A DNA stretch of 64,000 nt, from NCBI RefSeq assembly GCF_004103755.1, contig NZ_CP035283.1:2604001-2668000 (forward strand), in the 5' to 3' direction. Shown here in pieces: positions 8,546 through 16,886 of this stretch (its first letter is position 1; each line of letters begins with the position of its first letter). This stretch comes from Caproiciproducens sp. NJN-50 (GTDB taxonomy: Bacteria > Bacillota > Clostridia > Oscillospirales > Acutalibacteraceae). Below the pieces are notes generated by a model. That model was given only the letters and a program-made list of their open reading frames with translations, did not search any database and was not told the origin of the DNA. A program made the translations under genes and the position numbers.

Positions 8546-8560
8546 ATGATATCGTACAAT
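8546..8560. promoter_or_regulatory. Operator-like site 3 (ATGATATCGTACAAT)
   Basis: Exact copy of the 15-base site at 6315-6329, about 245 bases upstream of the GntR start. It is the best evidence that the GntR protein binds both regions. It also sits just ahead of the orphan plus-strand terminator, so it may control a short rightward transcript. Confidence 0.55.
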
Positions 8561-8618
8561 ATTCGCATCTTATATCATGAGGGGGGGGAATCGGACCACG
8601 GTCCCGTCATCCTCAGGC

Positions 8619-8650
8619 GAGAACCGGCGGAACGAGCCGGTTCTCTTTTT
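8619..8650 (+). terminator. Intrinsic terminator reading rightward, no gene upstream on that strand
   Basis: GAGAACCGGC at 8619-8628 pairs perfectly with GCCGGTTCTC at 8636-8645, followed by TTTTT. The T tract is on the plus strand, but both flanking genes are on the minus strand, so it does not end either of them. It may end a short RNA starting near 8560. Confidence 0.7.
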
Positions 8651-8668
8651 CTCATGTAAAACGGAGCA

Positions 8669-9352
8669 TCATTCTTTCAGCTGATACAGCACCCTGGGAC
8701 GTCCGCCGGTCTCGTAATCAATGGAGCTGGACACCAGCCCCGTTTCGATGAGATAATTCAGGTAGCGGCGGACCGTCACCTTGGACAGGCCGGCACGTGC
8801 GGAAATGCTTTCGCACGTCTGCTTTTCATCCGCCTGTTCTTTCAAGCAGCTGTAAAGACCGGCCAGGGTGCTCTGGCTCAGCCCCTTGCGCAGTTCACTG
8901 TGGTCCGGGTCAAAGGAAACCGGCTTGTTGTTCAGCAGCCGGTCCACCATGGTCTGGTTCACCGTGGTGCTGCTTTTCAGGAGATTGACTTTTGAGAGAT
9001 ATTTTTGAATGGCTTCCTGAAACCGCTGAAAGGAAAAGGGCTTGACAAGATAATCCACGATGCCCATTCGCAGCGCTTCCTCCACGACGCTCATTTCCGT
9101 GGCCGCCGTGACCATGATCACGGCGCTTTTGATATTTTCTCCGCGCAGCCGGCTGAGCAGCTCAATCCCGCTGACAATCGGCATATAAACATCCAGGATG
9201 ACGAGGTCGGGCTGGTTTTCATGGACGTATTCCCAGGCATCCCGCCCATTGCCGAACACTCCGTCGATTTTGAAATCGCCGAACTGCTGCAGATACTGCC
9301 GGTTGATCTGCGCGACCATTGGGTCGTCCTCAACGATTGCCGCATGAATCAT
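8669..9352 (-). CDS. Response regulator, CitB/DcuR/MalR type
   Basis: About 227 residues. The receiver domain (residues 1-120) has the acidic pocket VEDD near the N-terminus, the phospho-acceptor Asp in LVILDVYMP and the conserved Lys in YLVKPFSF. The C-terminal half carries a helix-turn-helix (LSKVTVRRYLNYL) of the kind found in regulators of citrate and malate metabolism. The ATG at 9352 has AGGAAG 9 bases upstream; a GTG at 9361 overlaps the kinase stop. It forms a pair with the upstream histidine kinase and very likely activates the malic enzyme and 2-hydroxycarboxylate transporter genes. Confidence 0.92.
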   Translation of the reverse strand: MIHAAIVEDDPMVAQINRQYLQQFGDFKIDGVFGNGRDAWEYVHENQPDLVILDVYMPIVSGIELLSRLRGENIKSAVIMVTAATEMSVVEEALRMGIVDYLVKPFSFQRFQEAIQKYLSKVNLLKSSTTVNQTMVDRLLNNKPVSFDPDHSELRKGLSQSTLAGLYSCLKEQADEKQTCESISARAGLSKVTVRRYLNYLIETGLVSSSIDYETGGRPRVLYQLKE

Positions 9353-9357
9353 CGCTG

Positions 9358-10986
9358 TCACTTCCTTTGGCGTTTTCTGTTGAAGATAAGGGTAAATGTG
9401 GTGCCGGCCATAGGCTCGGAGTCCACTTCGATGCTGCCTTCCCTGCGGCCGACGATTTCATTCACCAGACTCATGCCGACCCCCCGCCCCTGCGCGGCTT
9501 TCGTGCTGAATCCCGGTTCGTAGATCCTGCTCAGGTTTTCCGGCTCGATTCCCGTTCCGGTATCTGTCACCAGAATCAGCAGGCCGTCTTCGTCCTCCGT
9601 GATCTGAAGCACGATGCTCCGCGGACCGTCTCCGCGCTGGGCATTGACAGCCTCGATGGAATTTTCAAGGAGATTGCCGACCACAGTTACAAGGTCGGAG
9701 GTGGACAGGTACCGGCTGTGCTCCGGCAGATCGCTGTTGGCCAACAGCGTCAGGCTGATATCCAGTTCCCTCATGTTGTTCAGCTTTCCAAGAAGCAGCG
9801 CCGCGACGCTGGAGTTGCGGATGTACTGCAGCACCGGGCCGATCACCTTGGCCTGAAGCGCTGAAATGCTTCCAATATAAGACAACGCCTCTTTTTGCCG
9901 TCCCATCTGAAGCAGGCCCGCAATCACCTGCAGCTTGTTCATGAACTCATGGCTGTTGGCACGGAGCGCGGAAACGATGTGCCGGGTCCCGTTCAGCTGT
10001 TCCGCCGTCCGCATCGCTTCGGTCCGGTCCGACAGGATCAGGAGGGTGCCGGACCGCCTTTCGTTCTTCCGCAGGGGAATACAGCAGGAGAGAATGTTGG
10101 GACGGGAGGTTGAGATGTTCTTTTTCTTTTCTTCCTTTTCCCTGAGCAGGCTTTCCCCCGATTCCTCCTGGATGAGGGAATCCAGAACCGCGCCTTCCAG
10201 CAGTTCCGACCGCTGTCCCAGCATCCCTTCGGCGGCCCGGTTCACCAGCTGGATTTTTCCCGGCGCGTCCACGAAGACAACGCCCTCGTCCAGGTTGTTG
10301 AGCACTTCATTTTGTGTCAGATAGGTATGCACCAGTTCCTCCGGACTGTAGCCGAGGAGCAGGTGCCGGATGAGAAAGGTGGCAGACCCTGCCAATATCA
10401 GCGTCGCCAGCATCAGAAACGCGGCCAGTTTGAGATAGGTCATCGTGATCCGGTTGCGAAGGCTCTGAATCCGGTCCATTGTGGTGCTGGTCATCACAAA
10501 GCCGATCACCTTGCCGTCCCCATTCTTCACCGGACAGAAAAACCGGCGCTGCGGACCCATCGTGCCCACGCCGTTCACAACATAGGACTCTCCGGCCAGG
10601 GCCCGGTTTTCGTCCCCGCCGACAAACTGCTCGCCGACGCGCGCGTGGACCACATGGTAAAGCCGGGTGGAATGCGCATCGGCAATGGTGACAATATCCA
10701 GATCCTCCGTCTTGCTGATCAGATCATCCAGGTAATCCGTGAGGGATTTGGGGCAGGTGCCCTTTTGCAGCGCATCCTTTACGGCTTCGCTGTCCGCAAG
10801 CGAGGAGGCGGTGGAAACGAGGCCGCTCTCGATTTTTTCCTGCAGGGAGGACAGGGAAAAATGCAGAGTCACGGTGAGGGTGACGCTGAGCAGGACGATC
10901 CATACCAGCGTAGACAGACTGAAAAGCTGGGCAAACATGGAGGCAAGGCCTTTGTCCTTTCGTCCTCTTCGGTTCCAGTGCACCAT
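9358..10986 (-). CDS. Sensor histidine kinase, CitA/DcuS type
   Basis: 542-residue membrane sensor. Order: N-terminal membrane segment (about residues 22-42), an extracytoplasmic PDC-like sensor domain, a second membrane segment (about 178-200), a cytosolic PAS domain, a SpoOB-type dimerisation helix with the phospho-acceptor His in SHEFMNKLQVIAGLLQ, and an ATPase domain with NLLENSIEAVN, DTGTGIE and GRGVGMSLV. The start at 10986 follows GGGAGGAAGAAGG. CitA/DcuS kinases sense external C4- or C6-dicarboxylates or citrate, which fits the adjacent malic enzyme and transporter. The downstream response regulator starts within 10 bases of its stop. Confidence 0.92.
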   Translation of the reverse strand: MVHWNRRGRKDKGLASMFAQLFSLSTLVWIVLLSVTLTVTLHFSLSSLQEKIESGLVSTASSLADSEAVKDALQKGTCPKSLTDYLDDLISKTEDLDIVTIADAHSTRLYHVVHARVGEQFVGGDENRALAGESYVVNGVGTMGPQRRFFCPVKNGDGKVIGFVMTSTTMDRIQSLRNRITMTYLKLAAFLMLATLILAGSATFLIRHLLLGYSPEELVHTYLTQNEVLNNLDEGVVFVDAPGKIQLVNRAAEGMLGQRSELLEGAVLDSLIQEESGESLLREKEEKKKNISTSRPNILSCCIPLRKNERRSGTLLILSDRTEAMRTAEQLNGTRHIVSALRANSHEFMNKLQVIAGLLQMGRQKEALSYIGSISALQAKVIGPVLQYIRNSSVAALLLGKLNNMRELDISLTLLANSDLPEHSRYLSTSDLVTVVGNLLENSIEAVNAQRGDGPRSIVLQITEDEDGLLILVTDTGTGIEPENLSRIYEPGFSTKAAQGRGVGMSLVNEIVGRREGSIEVDSEPMAGTTFTLIFNRKRQRK

Positions 10987-11073
10987 ACCTTCTTCCTCCC
11001 TGAACAGAAAACCGACTTTAATCTTTATAAAAATTTTATCATCCTGAGTCATAAATTTCAACCGCCATAAAAT

Positions 11074-11112
11074 GCCGAAAGCCGTTTTTTCCGCTTTCGG
11101 CTCATTTTTTTT
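11074..11112 (+). terminator. Hairpin with T tract between kinase and malic enzyme genes
   Basis: GCCGAAAGC at 11074-11082 pairs with GCTTTCGGC at 11093-11101, followed by TCATTTTTTTT. It reads rightward, although the gene to its left runs leftward. It could insulate the malic enzyme promoter or, read on the minus strand, act in the leader of the kinase message. Confidence 0.55.
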
Positions 11113-11114
11113 AC

Positions 11115-11160
11115 TTTCAAAACTCGAAGAATAGTTTCAAAAGGATTTTCCTCTTCAAAA
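11115..11160 (+). promoter_or_regulatory. Three direct repeats TTTCAAAA upstream of the malic enzyme gene
   Basis: TTTCAAAA occurs at 11115-11122 and 11135-11142, and CTTCAAAA at 11153-11160, spaced 20 and 18 bases, about two helix turns. A -10-like TATAGT lies at 11169-11174 with no good -35. This layout fits an activator-dependent promoter, most simply one driven by the adjacent CitB-type regulator. Binding is inferred. Confidence 0.5.
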
Positions 11161-11254
11161 GCATGTCGTATAGTAAAACGTGCAAAGATCCTGCCAAAAT
11201 GTTTTGGAAAATCATGCAAAGCAACTAAAAATTTGGGAAGGAAGAGGTTGTCTT

Positions 11255-12430
11255 ATGGATTATGCGAAGGAATCGCTCCGGCTGCACAGGGAATGGAAAG
11301 GCAAGATTGAAGTGGTTGCCAGCGTCCCCGTAAAGACCAGGGAAGATCTGTCCCTGGCCTATACTCCCGGCGTGGCGCAGCCCTGCCTGGAGATCCAGAA
11401 AAATGTGGAGGAGAGCTATGAACTGACCCGCCGCCACAATCTGTGCGCAGTCATCACCGACGGCTCCGCGGTCCTCGGGCTGGGAGACATCGGGCCGGAG
11501 GCGGGAATGCCCGTCATGGAGGGCAAATGCGTGCTGTTCAAAGCCTTTGGCGGAGTGGATGCCTTTCCGCTCTGTGTCAAGACCAAGGACGTGGATGAAT
11601 TCGTCAATACCGTCTATCTGATCTCCGGCTCCTTCGGCGGCATCAACCTGGAGGACATCTCCGCGCCGCGCTGTTTCGAGATCGAGCGCAAGCTGAAAGA
11701 GAAATGCGATATCCCGATTTTCCACGACGACCAGCACGGCACCGCGGTCATCACGCTGGCCGGGCTGACCAACGCGCTGAAAGTGGTGGGCAAGAAGAAG
11801 GAGAACGTGCGCATCGTCACCTCCGGCGCCGGCGCCGCGGCCGTTTCCATCGTCCGGCTGCTGCTCTCCGCCGGATTCCGGGACATCACGATGTGCGACC
11901 GGGCCGGAGCGATTTACAAGGGCCGGGAAAAGGGAATGAACTGGATCAAGGAAGAGATGGCCGGAATCACCAATGCGGACCGCAGGGCCGGCTCCCTGGC
12001 CGACATGCTGAAGGGGGCAGACGTATTCATCGGCGTGTCCGCCCCCGGCCTTGTCACCACGGATATGGTCAGGACCATGAACCGGGACGCCGTCATTTTC
12101 GCCTGCGCCAACCCCACGCCGGAAATTTTTCCCGATGAGGCGAAGGCGGGCGGCGCGCGGGTCATTTCCACCGGCCGCAGCGACTTCCCGAACCAGATCA
12201 ACAACGTCCTGGCTTTCCCCGGCATCTTCCGGGGCGCTTTCGATGTACGCGCCAGGGATATCAACGAGGAGATGAAAATGGCGGCCGCAAATGCCCTGGC
12301 CGGCCTGATCTCGCCGGAAGAGCTGAACGAGGACTGCATCATTCCCCAGCCCTTCGACAAACGCGTGGGGCCCGCCGTGGCAAAGGCCGTGGCGGAAGCT
12401 GCCCGGAAGAGCGGGGCCGCCCGGATCTGA
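11255..12430 (+). CDS. Malic enzyme (NAD(P)-dependent, decarboxylating)
   Basis: 391-residue bacterial-type malic enzyme converting L-malate to pyruvate, CO2 and NAD(P)H in the cytosol. Motifs: the tyrosine-containing LAYTPGVAQPC, GLGDIGPEAGMPVMEGK, the Lys in VKTKDVDEFV, metal-binding DDQHGTAVITLAGL and the dinucleotide-binding SGAGAAAVSI. The ATG at 11255 follows GGAAGGAAGAGG; the frame is open back to 11180 without family similarity. It is 34 bases before the transporter gene and both are likely induced by the CitA/CitB-type pair, so imported malate is decarboxylated directly. Confidence 0.95.
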   Translation: MDYAKESLRLHREWKGKIEVVASVPVKTREDLSLAYTPGVAQPCLEIQKNVEESYELTRRHNLCAVITDGSAVLGLGDIGPEAGMPVMEGKCVLFKAFGGVDAFPLCVKTKDVDEFVNTVYLISGSFGGINLEDISAPRCFEIERKLKEKCDIPIFHDDQHGTAVITLAGLTNALKVVGKKKENVRIVTSGAGAAAVSIVRLLLSAGFRDITMCDRAGAIYKGREKGMNWIKEEMAGITNADRRAGSLADMLKGADVFIGVSAPGLVTTDMVRTMNRDAVIFACANPTPEIFPDEAKAGGARVISTGRSDFPNQINNVLAFPGIFRGAFDVRARDINEEMKMAAANALAGLISPEELNEDCIIPQPFDKRVGPAVAKAVAEAARKSGAARI

Positions 12431-12464
12431 CCGGTCTACAGACTGATATAGAGGAGGAGAGTTT

Positions 12465-13877
12465 ATGTCAAATTCCGATACTGCTGCAGCGAAGCAGAAA
12501 TCTACATACCTTTTGTTCAATCTTCCATGGTATTATTTCGCGGCCTTTGCCGTTGTCGTCCTGGCGGCGACTTACCTGGGCGTCCTGCCCTCAGGGATGG
12601 GCGGCTGCTTCGCCTTTATGATCGTGGTCGGCACAATCCTGAACGAAATCGGGGAACGGACCCCCATCATCCGCTCCTATCTGGGCGGCGGCGCCATCGT
12701 CGTCATCTTTGGCTCCGCGCTCCTGAACTACTTTAATCTGCTGCCGGCCCTGGTAAAAACCCTGGACGACGGCACCAAGATCTACAACATGCACCTGCTG
12801 AACGATTTGGACCTGATGGGAAACATCAACCAGTTTTTCAAGCCGGAGGGCGCTTTCCTGGACTTTTATATCGCCGCGCTGATCACCGGCTCCATTCTGG
12901 GCATGAACAGCAATCTTCTGAAGAAAGCCGCCGCGCGGTATTTTCCGGCCATTTTCGGCGGTATCTTCCTGGCTTTCGGCATCACGCTTGCGGTGAGCTC
13001 GATTATGGGCTACGGCGCGGTAAAGGCCCTGCTGCTCATCGCCCTTCCCATCATGGGCGGCGGCATGGGAGCGGGCGCCGTGCCCCTCTCCAAGATCTTT
13101 GAAAGCAGCAACACCATGACCGCGGCAAAAGCCATTTCCATCATGACGCCGGCCGTGGCCATCGGGAACGCGATCTCCATCGTTCTGGGCGGCCTTGTCG
13201 TCAAGATTTTCAAAAACAAGGAATGGAACGGCCAGGGGCAGCTGATGAAGCTGGATGCGGCGAGCGCCGCGGAAATGGAGATCAGCCCCGAAATGGAAGC
13301 CAAGCGCGCCCATATTGACGTAAAGAATCTGGGCATCGGCTTGTTTGTTTCCAACTCCTTCTTCGCGTGGGGTTACATCGTGGGCTGGGCCTGGAACTCC
13401 ATCTGCCCCGCCGTCAGCATCCATCCCTACGCCTGGATGATCATCAGCGTCGCCGTCTGCAAGATCTTCAACCTGCTCCCGGAGAACGTCGAGGTCGCCT
13501 GTTACCAGTGGTTCCAGTTCATTATGAAAAACCTGACAACCACGCTGCTGATGGGAATCGGTCTGTGCTATTTGAGCATCGATACCGTGATCCAAAGCTT
13601 CAATGCGACCTATCTGGTTCTATGCCTGGGCACCTGCCTGGGCGCGTTCTTCGGCGCTGCGGTGGTCGGAAAATGGGTCGGGTTCTACCCCGTGGAAGCG
13701 GGCATTACCGCCGGCCTGTGCATGTCCAACATGGGCGGCACCGGCGACGTGGCCGTCCTCTCCGCCGCGGACCGCATGGAACTGATGCCCTTTTCGCAGA
13801 TCTCCTCCCGCCTCGGCGGCGCCATTATCCTTCTCATCGGCAGCCTGCTGCTGTCCCTGCTGGGTGGGATGCTGTAG
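12465..13877 (+). CDS. 2-hydroxycarboxylate transporter (CitS/MaeN/CimH family)
   Basis: 470-residue secondary transporter with about eleven membrane segments. The two reentrant-loop signatures of the family are visible: LPIMGGGMGAGAVPLS in the first half and SNMGGTGDVAVLSAADRM in the second, and the NLPWYYF and GERTPIIRSYLGGG segments are typical. Family members carry malate, citrate or citrate/lactate with Na+ or H+. Paired with malic enzyme, malate is the most likely substrate and the pathway is malate uptake and oxidative decarboxylation; no citrate lyase gene is nearby. A strong GGAGGAGA ribosome site precedes the ATG, and an intrinsic terminator follows. Confidence 0.93.
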   Translation: MSNSDTAAAKQKSTYLLFNLPWYYFAAFAVVVLAATYLGVLPSGMGGCFAFMIVVGTILNEIGERTPIIRSYLGGGAIVVIFGSALLNYFNLLPALVKTLDDGTKIYNMHLLNDLDLMGNINQFFKPEGAFLDFYIAALITGSILGMNSNLLKKAAARYFPAIFGGIFLAFGITLAVSSIMGYGAVKALLLIALPIMGGGMGAGAVPLSKIFESSNTMTAAKAISIMTPAVAIGNAISIVLGGLVVKIFKNKEWNGQGQLMKLDAASAAEMEISPEMEAKRAHIDVKNLGIGLFVSNSFFAWGYIVGWAWNSICPAVSIHPYAWMIISVAVCKIFNLLPENVEVACYQWFQFIMKNLTTTLLMGIGLCYLSIDTVIQSFNATYLVLCLGTCLGAFFGAAVVGKWVGFYPVEAGITAGLCMSNMGGTGDVAVLSAADRMELMPFSQISSRLGGAIILLIGSLLLSLLGGML

Positions 13878-13909
13878 CGGCCTTTCATTCTTGTCAAAGC
13901 CCGGATTCC

Positions 13910-13939
13910 GGCGCCGCTCGGTCAGGGCGGCGCCTTTTT
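13910..13939 (+). terminator. Intrinsic terminator after the transporter gene
   Basis: GGCGCCGC at 13910-13917 pairs with GCGGCGCC at 13927-13934, followed by TTTTT. It separates the malate operon from the small membrane-protein gene at 13959. Confidence 0.75.
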
Positions 13940-13958
13940 CAAGGAGGGATCGATCGCG

Positions 13959-14528
13959 ATGGAATGTCTCAACTGCGGCAGACCGGCGGAGTACGTCTTT
14001 CACGTGCTGGAGGTGCGGACCCTGCATATCCGCGATATTTTTGGAGAAAAGAGGGTGCAGGCGCTGGGAAAGTCCTTGGACTATGCCGTTTGCAGAACCT
14101 GCGCCGCGGCGCGCCTGGAACAGATCCGCAGGCCGGGGAAGCGGATGGTGAAAAGCGGCGCTCCGTTCGCGGCCGCGCTGGCACTGGGAATCGTGCTGAT
14201 TTCGCTGCTCCCGACAGGCGGCAATGCCGTTCTGCGCCTGATGGGCCCGGCCGCCGCGATCTGTGGTATTCTGGGACTCGCAGCCACCGTCCGTGACGGA
14301 TTCCGCCGCAGAAAGGAGTTCGGCGCTCTGCAGGGGGAAGAGGCTATGGCCCGCGCGGCGTGGGAATGCCTGCTGGAGGCGGCCCCCAGAAAGGCCGGCG
14401 ACTCCGACCTGACCTATATTCCCGTCGACCGGAAAACGCTGGCCCTGAAAAACGGCGATCTGATGATTCTCTACCACCTTTTGCCGCAGATCGCCGCACA
14501 GGCTTACGATCTGATCCACTGCGGATGA
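13959..14528 (+). CDS. Uncharacterised membrane protein with N-terminal CxxC pairs
   Basis: 189 residues, product not recognised. CLNCG at residues 3-7 and CRTCAA near residue 46 could bind one zinc ion. Two hydrophobic stretches near residues 66-83 and 85-101 look like membrane helices joined by a short turn, and the C-terminal 80 residues are soluble and mixed in charge. AAGGAGGG precedes the ATG by about 11 bases, which supports expression. It follows the terminator of the malate operon and precedes a converging GntR gene. I can give no function. Confidence 0.7.
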   Translation: MECLNCGRPAEYVFHVLEVRTLHIRDIFGEKRVQALGKSLDYAVCRTCAAARLEQIRRPGKRMVKSGAPFAAALALGIVLISLLPTGGNAVLRLMGPAAAICGILGLAATVRDGFRRRKEFGALQGEEAMARAAWECLLEAAPRKAGDSDLTYIPVDRKTLALKNGDLMILYHLLPQIAAQAYDLIHCG

Positions 14529-14663
14529 CGGAGCTGCCCAGCCGTGCGGCGGGAACGGCCCCGGACGGACTGGGGCATCCGCCGCTAATCCGCCGAACGT
14601 TCTGAATATCCTGCCGAGAGCTTTTGGGCAGTTGGTAAAGGCATGAGAGCCCCTGCAAAGAGC

Positions 14664-14692
14664 AAAAAAAATAACGCCTTGAGGTTGGCGCT
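14664..14692 (-). terminator. Intrinsic terminator of the second GntR gene
   Basis: On the minus strand AGCGCC-AACCTCAA-GGCGTT is followed by ATTTTTTTT. It lies about 60 bases after the GntR stop codon. Confidence 0.6.
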
Positions 14693-14752
14693 ACTTTTTC
14701 ACTGGTGTGATGCCCTCAGGGCCGCTATTCGGGCCATGGACAATCGCGACTT

Positions 14753-15397
14753 TCAGGAAGATTCGCTGAAGCTGTCCAGAATATTGTTCATGCTTCGCCG
14801 GATATGGCGGCTCATTTCCCTGCGGGCCTCTTCCGGCTCACAGAAACCGATACAGCCAAGAATTTTACCGTGCTCCAGAACGGATTTCTCGCGGTGCTCC
14901 GCATTCGAAGTTGTTTTTCCGACCGAAGGCCCGTCCCACAGCCCCATCAGGAACTGATACAGCTTTCCGTTGTTCGCCGCCGTCCAGATGGTTGTATGGA
15001 ATTTCATGTTGTAATCGATATATTCTTCTTGCGTCATTACGGGAAGGGCCTTCAGCGCCTTCTCCTGGTATGGACGGAGAAGCGAGGGGTCCATGTGATT
15101 CGCCGCGGCGCGAGCGGCGGCTTCGCCCTCCAGCAGAATCCTCATCTCGTAATGATCCGTAATAAATTTCTCGTCGATCCGCCTGACAATGGCGCCCTTG
15201 TTCATGCGGAGCTCGATTAGCCCCTCGGAAGCCAGCGTCTGAAATGCCTCCCGTACGGGCGTGCGGGATACGCCGAGCTGATTTCCCATTTCCGTCAGGG
15301 ATAGCTCCTGCCCTTCCTGAAATTCCCCCGCAAGGATCGCTTTCCGAAGGATGGATGCGATCCGGATCCGCGCCGGCATCAGCTCCAAGTGTTCCAT
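14753..15397 (-). CDS. GntR-family regulator, FCD subfamily (second)
   Basis: About 214 residues. The helix-turn-helix appears as LSLTEMGNQLGVSRTPVREA followed by ASEGLIELRMNKGAIV (residues about 30-70), and the C-terminal FCD domain has the expected ligand residues, e.g. YNMKFHTTIW. The ATG at 15397 follows GAGGTG; a GTG at 15406 is possible. It is divergent from the LeuCD-like genes, with a perfect 26-bp palindrome between, so it very likely controls that pair and itself. Its effector is probably the hydroxy-acid substrate. Confidence 0.9.
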   Translation of the reverse strand: MEHLELMPARIRIASILRKAILAGEFQEGQELSLTEMGNQLGVSRTPVREAFQTLASEGLIELRMNKGAIVRRIDEKFITDHYEMRILLEGEAAARAAANHMDPSLLRPYQEKALKALPVMTQEEYIDYNMKFHTTIWTAANNGKLYQFLMGLWDGPSVGKTTSNAEHREKSVLEHGKILGCIGFCEPEEARREMSRHIRRSMNNILDSFSESS

Positions 15398-15561
15398 GTC
15401 TTTCACCTCGTTTTTTCACTATAGCATGGAGGCGGGACGGTGTCAACCGGATTCTCGGGAAGCGGTTTCCCCGGCACGGCGCCTGATTCAGGCGGAAAGG
15501 CAAGAGGCCTTTTTCCGATCCGGTTGACGGGTCTTTGGATTTGTACTAAAATGGAGGTAAT

Positions 15562-15587
15562 ATTGCATACGATATATCGTATGCAAT
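15562..15587. promoter_or_regulatory. Perfect 26-bp palindrome, likely GntR operator
   Basis: The left half ATTGCATACGATA (15562-15574) and the right half TATCGTATGCAAT (15575-15587) are exact reverse complements with no spacer. It lies 25 bases upstream of the LeuC-like start and 165 bases upstream of the divergent GntR start. The GTAT/ATAC core is typical of FCD-type GntR operators. Confidence 0.8.
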
Positions 15588-15612
15588 CTATTTGACGACA
15601 GGAGGAACGTCC

Positions 15613-16863
15613 ATGCACGCAATTGAAAAAATCCTTGCGAACGCATCCGGCAGGGACCGGGGGCTGACGGGCGAGATTGTCAATGCGAAAATCGATTTCG
15701 CAGAGATCAATGACCTCTATCTCCAGACGGTATACTCGTTTCGGGAGATGGGAGGCAAAAAAGTCTGGGACAGGGACCGCGCGGCTTTTGTATTCGACCA
15801 TTACGCGCCGGCCCCCACCATTCAGTCCGCCGCCAACCAGGCGGAAATGCGCGCCTTCGCGCGGGAAAACAATCTGACATACCACTTTGACACGAACGCC
15901 GGCGTCTGTCATCAGGTGATGCCGGAGCGAGGCCTGATCTATCCGGGAATGATCGTCGTCGCCACCGATTCGCACACCACGACGCACGGCGCGTTCGGGG
16001 CGTTCGGCACGGGCGTGGGCGCGACGGATCTGGCGACCGTGCTGATCTCCGGCGAACTCTGGTTCCGCGTGCCGGAGATCATTGAAATCCGCATCGACGG
16101 CACGCCGCGGAAAGGGGTCCTGCCGAAAGACGTGATCCTGCATATTCTGGGCAAGATCAAGGCGGACGGCGCCGTATACAAGGCGATCGATTTCACCGGC
16201 AGCTATGTGGATCAGCTCGGCGTGGCGGGCCGCATGGCCATCTGCAACATGGCGGTGGAAATGGGCGCGAAGACGGCATACATGCAGCCGAATCAAAGCG
16301 TCCTCGACTATGTATCCAAACGGGCGGTCCGCCCCTTCACGGTCCGGACGACGGACCCGGGTTACGTTTATTCCGAAAGCCATGTGTTCGACATCAGCGG
16401 TCTCGGTCCGCAGATTGCCGTTCCCCACAGCGTGGACAATGTCCGGCCGGTAGAGGAAGTCCCGGCCGTCAAAATCGACCAGGCTTTTATCGGCGCCTGC
16501 ACCGGCGGACGCGTCGAAGACATCGAGGAGGCGGCCCGGATTCTCCGTGGAAAAAAGATTCCGGAAACCGTCCGGCTGATCGTCATCCCGGCGTCCCGTG
16601 AAGTGATGCGCACCTGCATGGACAAAGGATATTTGCAGGAACTGATCGACGCGGGTGCGACGATTTCCACGCCGGGCTGCGGACCGTGCCTTGGAGCGCA
16701 CGAAGGCGTTATCGCCCCGGGAGAGGTCTGCATCACGGCGTCCAACCGCAATTTCCCGGGGAGGATGGGAAGCGTGCAGGCTGAAATTTATCTCGCGTCG
16801 CCGGCGACGGTAGCGGCTTCCGCATTGAAAGGCTGTATCACGGACCCGAGGACGGTCCTTTGA
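15613..16863 (+). CDS. 3-isopropylmalate dehydratase/homoaconitase-family large subunit
   Basis: 416 residues, the length of the two-subunit LeuC/HacA class. It binds a [4Fe-4S] cluster that activates water addition to 2-hydroxy acids: cluster cysteines are in FIGACTGGR and in STPGCGPCLG, and the family ends ASNRNFPGRMGS. DSHTTTHGAFG is the typical substrate loop. The ATG at 15613 follows ACAGGAGGA. There is no leuA or leuB beside it; instead a GntR regulator and a palindrome suggest an inducible catabolic hydro-lyase, e.g. for citramalate, dimethylmalate, maleate or a similar acid. Leucine synthesis is possible but less likely. Confidence 0.88.
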   Translation: MHAIEKILANASGRDRGLTGEIVNAKIDFAEINDLYLQTVYSFREMGGKKVWDRDRAAFVFDHYAPAPTIQSAANQAEMRAFARENNLTYHFDTNAGVCHQVMPERGLIYPGMIVVATDSHTTTHGAFGAFGTGVGATDLATVLISGELWFRVPEIIEIRIDGTPRKGVLPKDVILHILGKIKADGAVYKAIDFTGSYVDQLGVAGRMAICNMAVEMGAKTAYMQPNQSVLDYVSKRAVRPFTVRTTDPGYVYSESHVFDISGLGPQIAVPHSVDNVRPVEEVPAVKIDQAFIGACTGGRVEDIEEAARILRGKKIPETVRLIVIPASREVMRTCMDKGYLQELIDAGATISTPGCGPCLGAHEGVIAPGEVCITASNRNFPGRMGSVQAEIYLASPATVAASALKGCITDPRTVL

Positions 16864-16886
16864 ACAAAGGGAGGGAGAAAAACAGA

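Larger units (their letters stand above)
8352..8668. other. AT-rich intergenic region with an operator copy and a plus-strand hairpin pair
   Basis: About 317 bases upstream of the GntR gene and beyond the end of the response regulator. I see no credible coding frame. It holds a third operator-like copy at 8546-8560, a partial one at 8361-8374 (ATTGTATATGACTC), a run of nine G at 8580-8588, a small hairpin GGACC-ac-GGTCC at 8593-8604, and a strong terminator at 8619-8650 that reads rightward. Confidence 0.6.

Noticed and set aside
11225..12520. 431-codon minus-strand frame opposite malic enzyme
   Set aside because: Antisense shadow rich in Gly, Asp, Arg and His; the plus-strand frame has all malic enzyme motifs.
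12591..13595. 334-codon minus-strand frame opposite the 2-hydroxycarboxylate transporter
   Set aside because: His/Asp/Gly-rich antisense shadow of a membrane protein gene.
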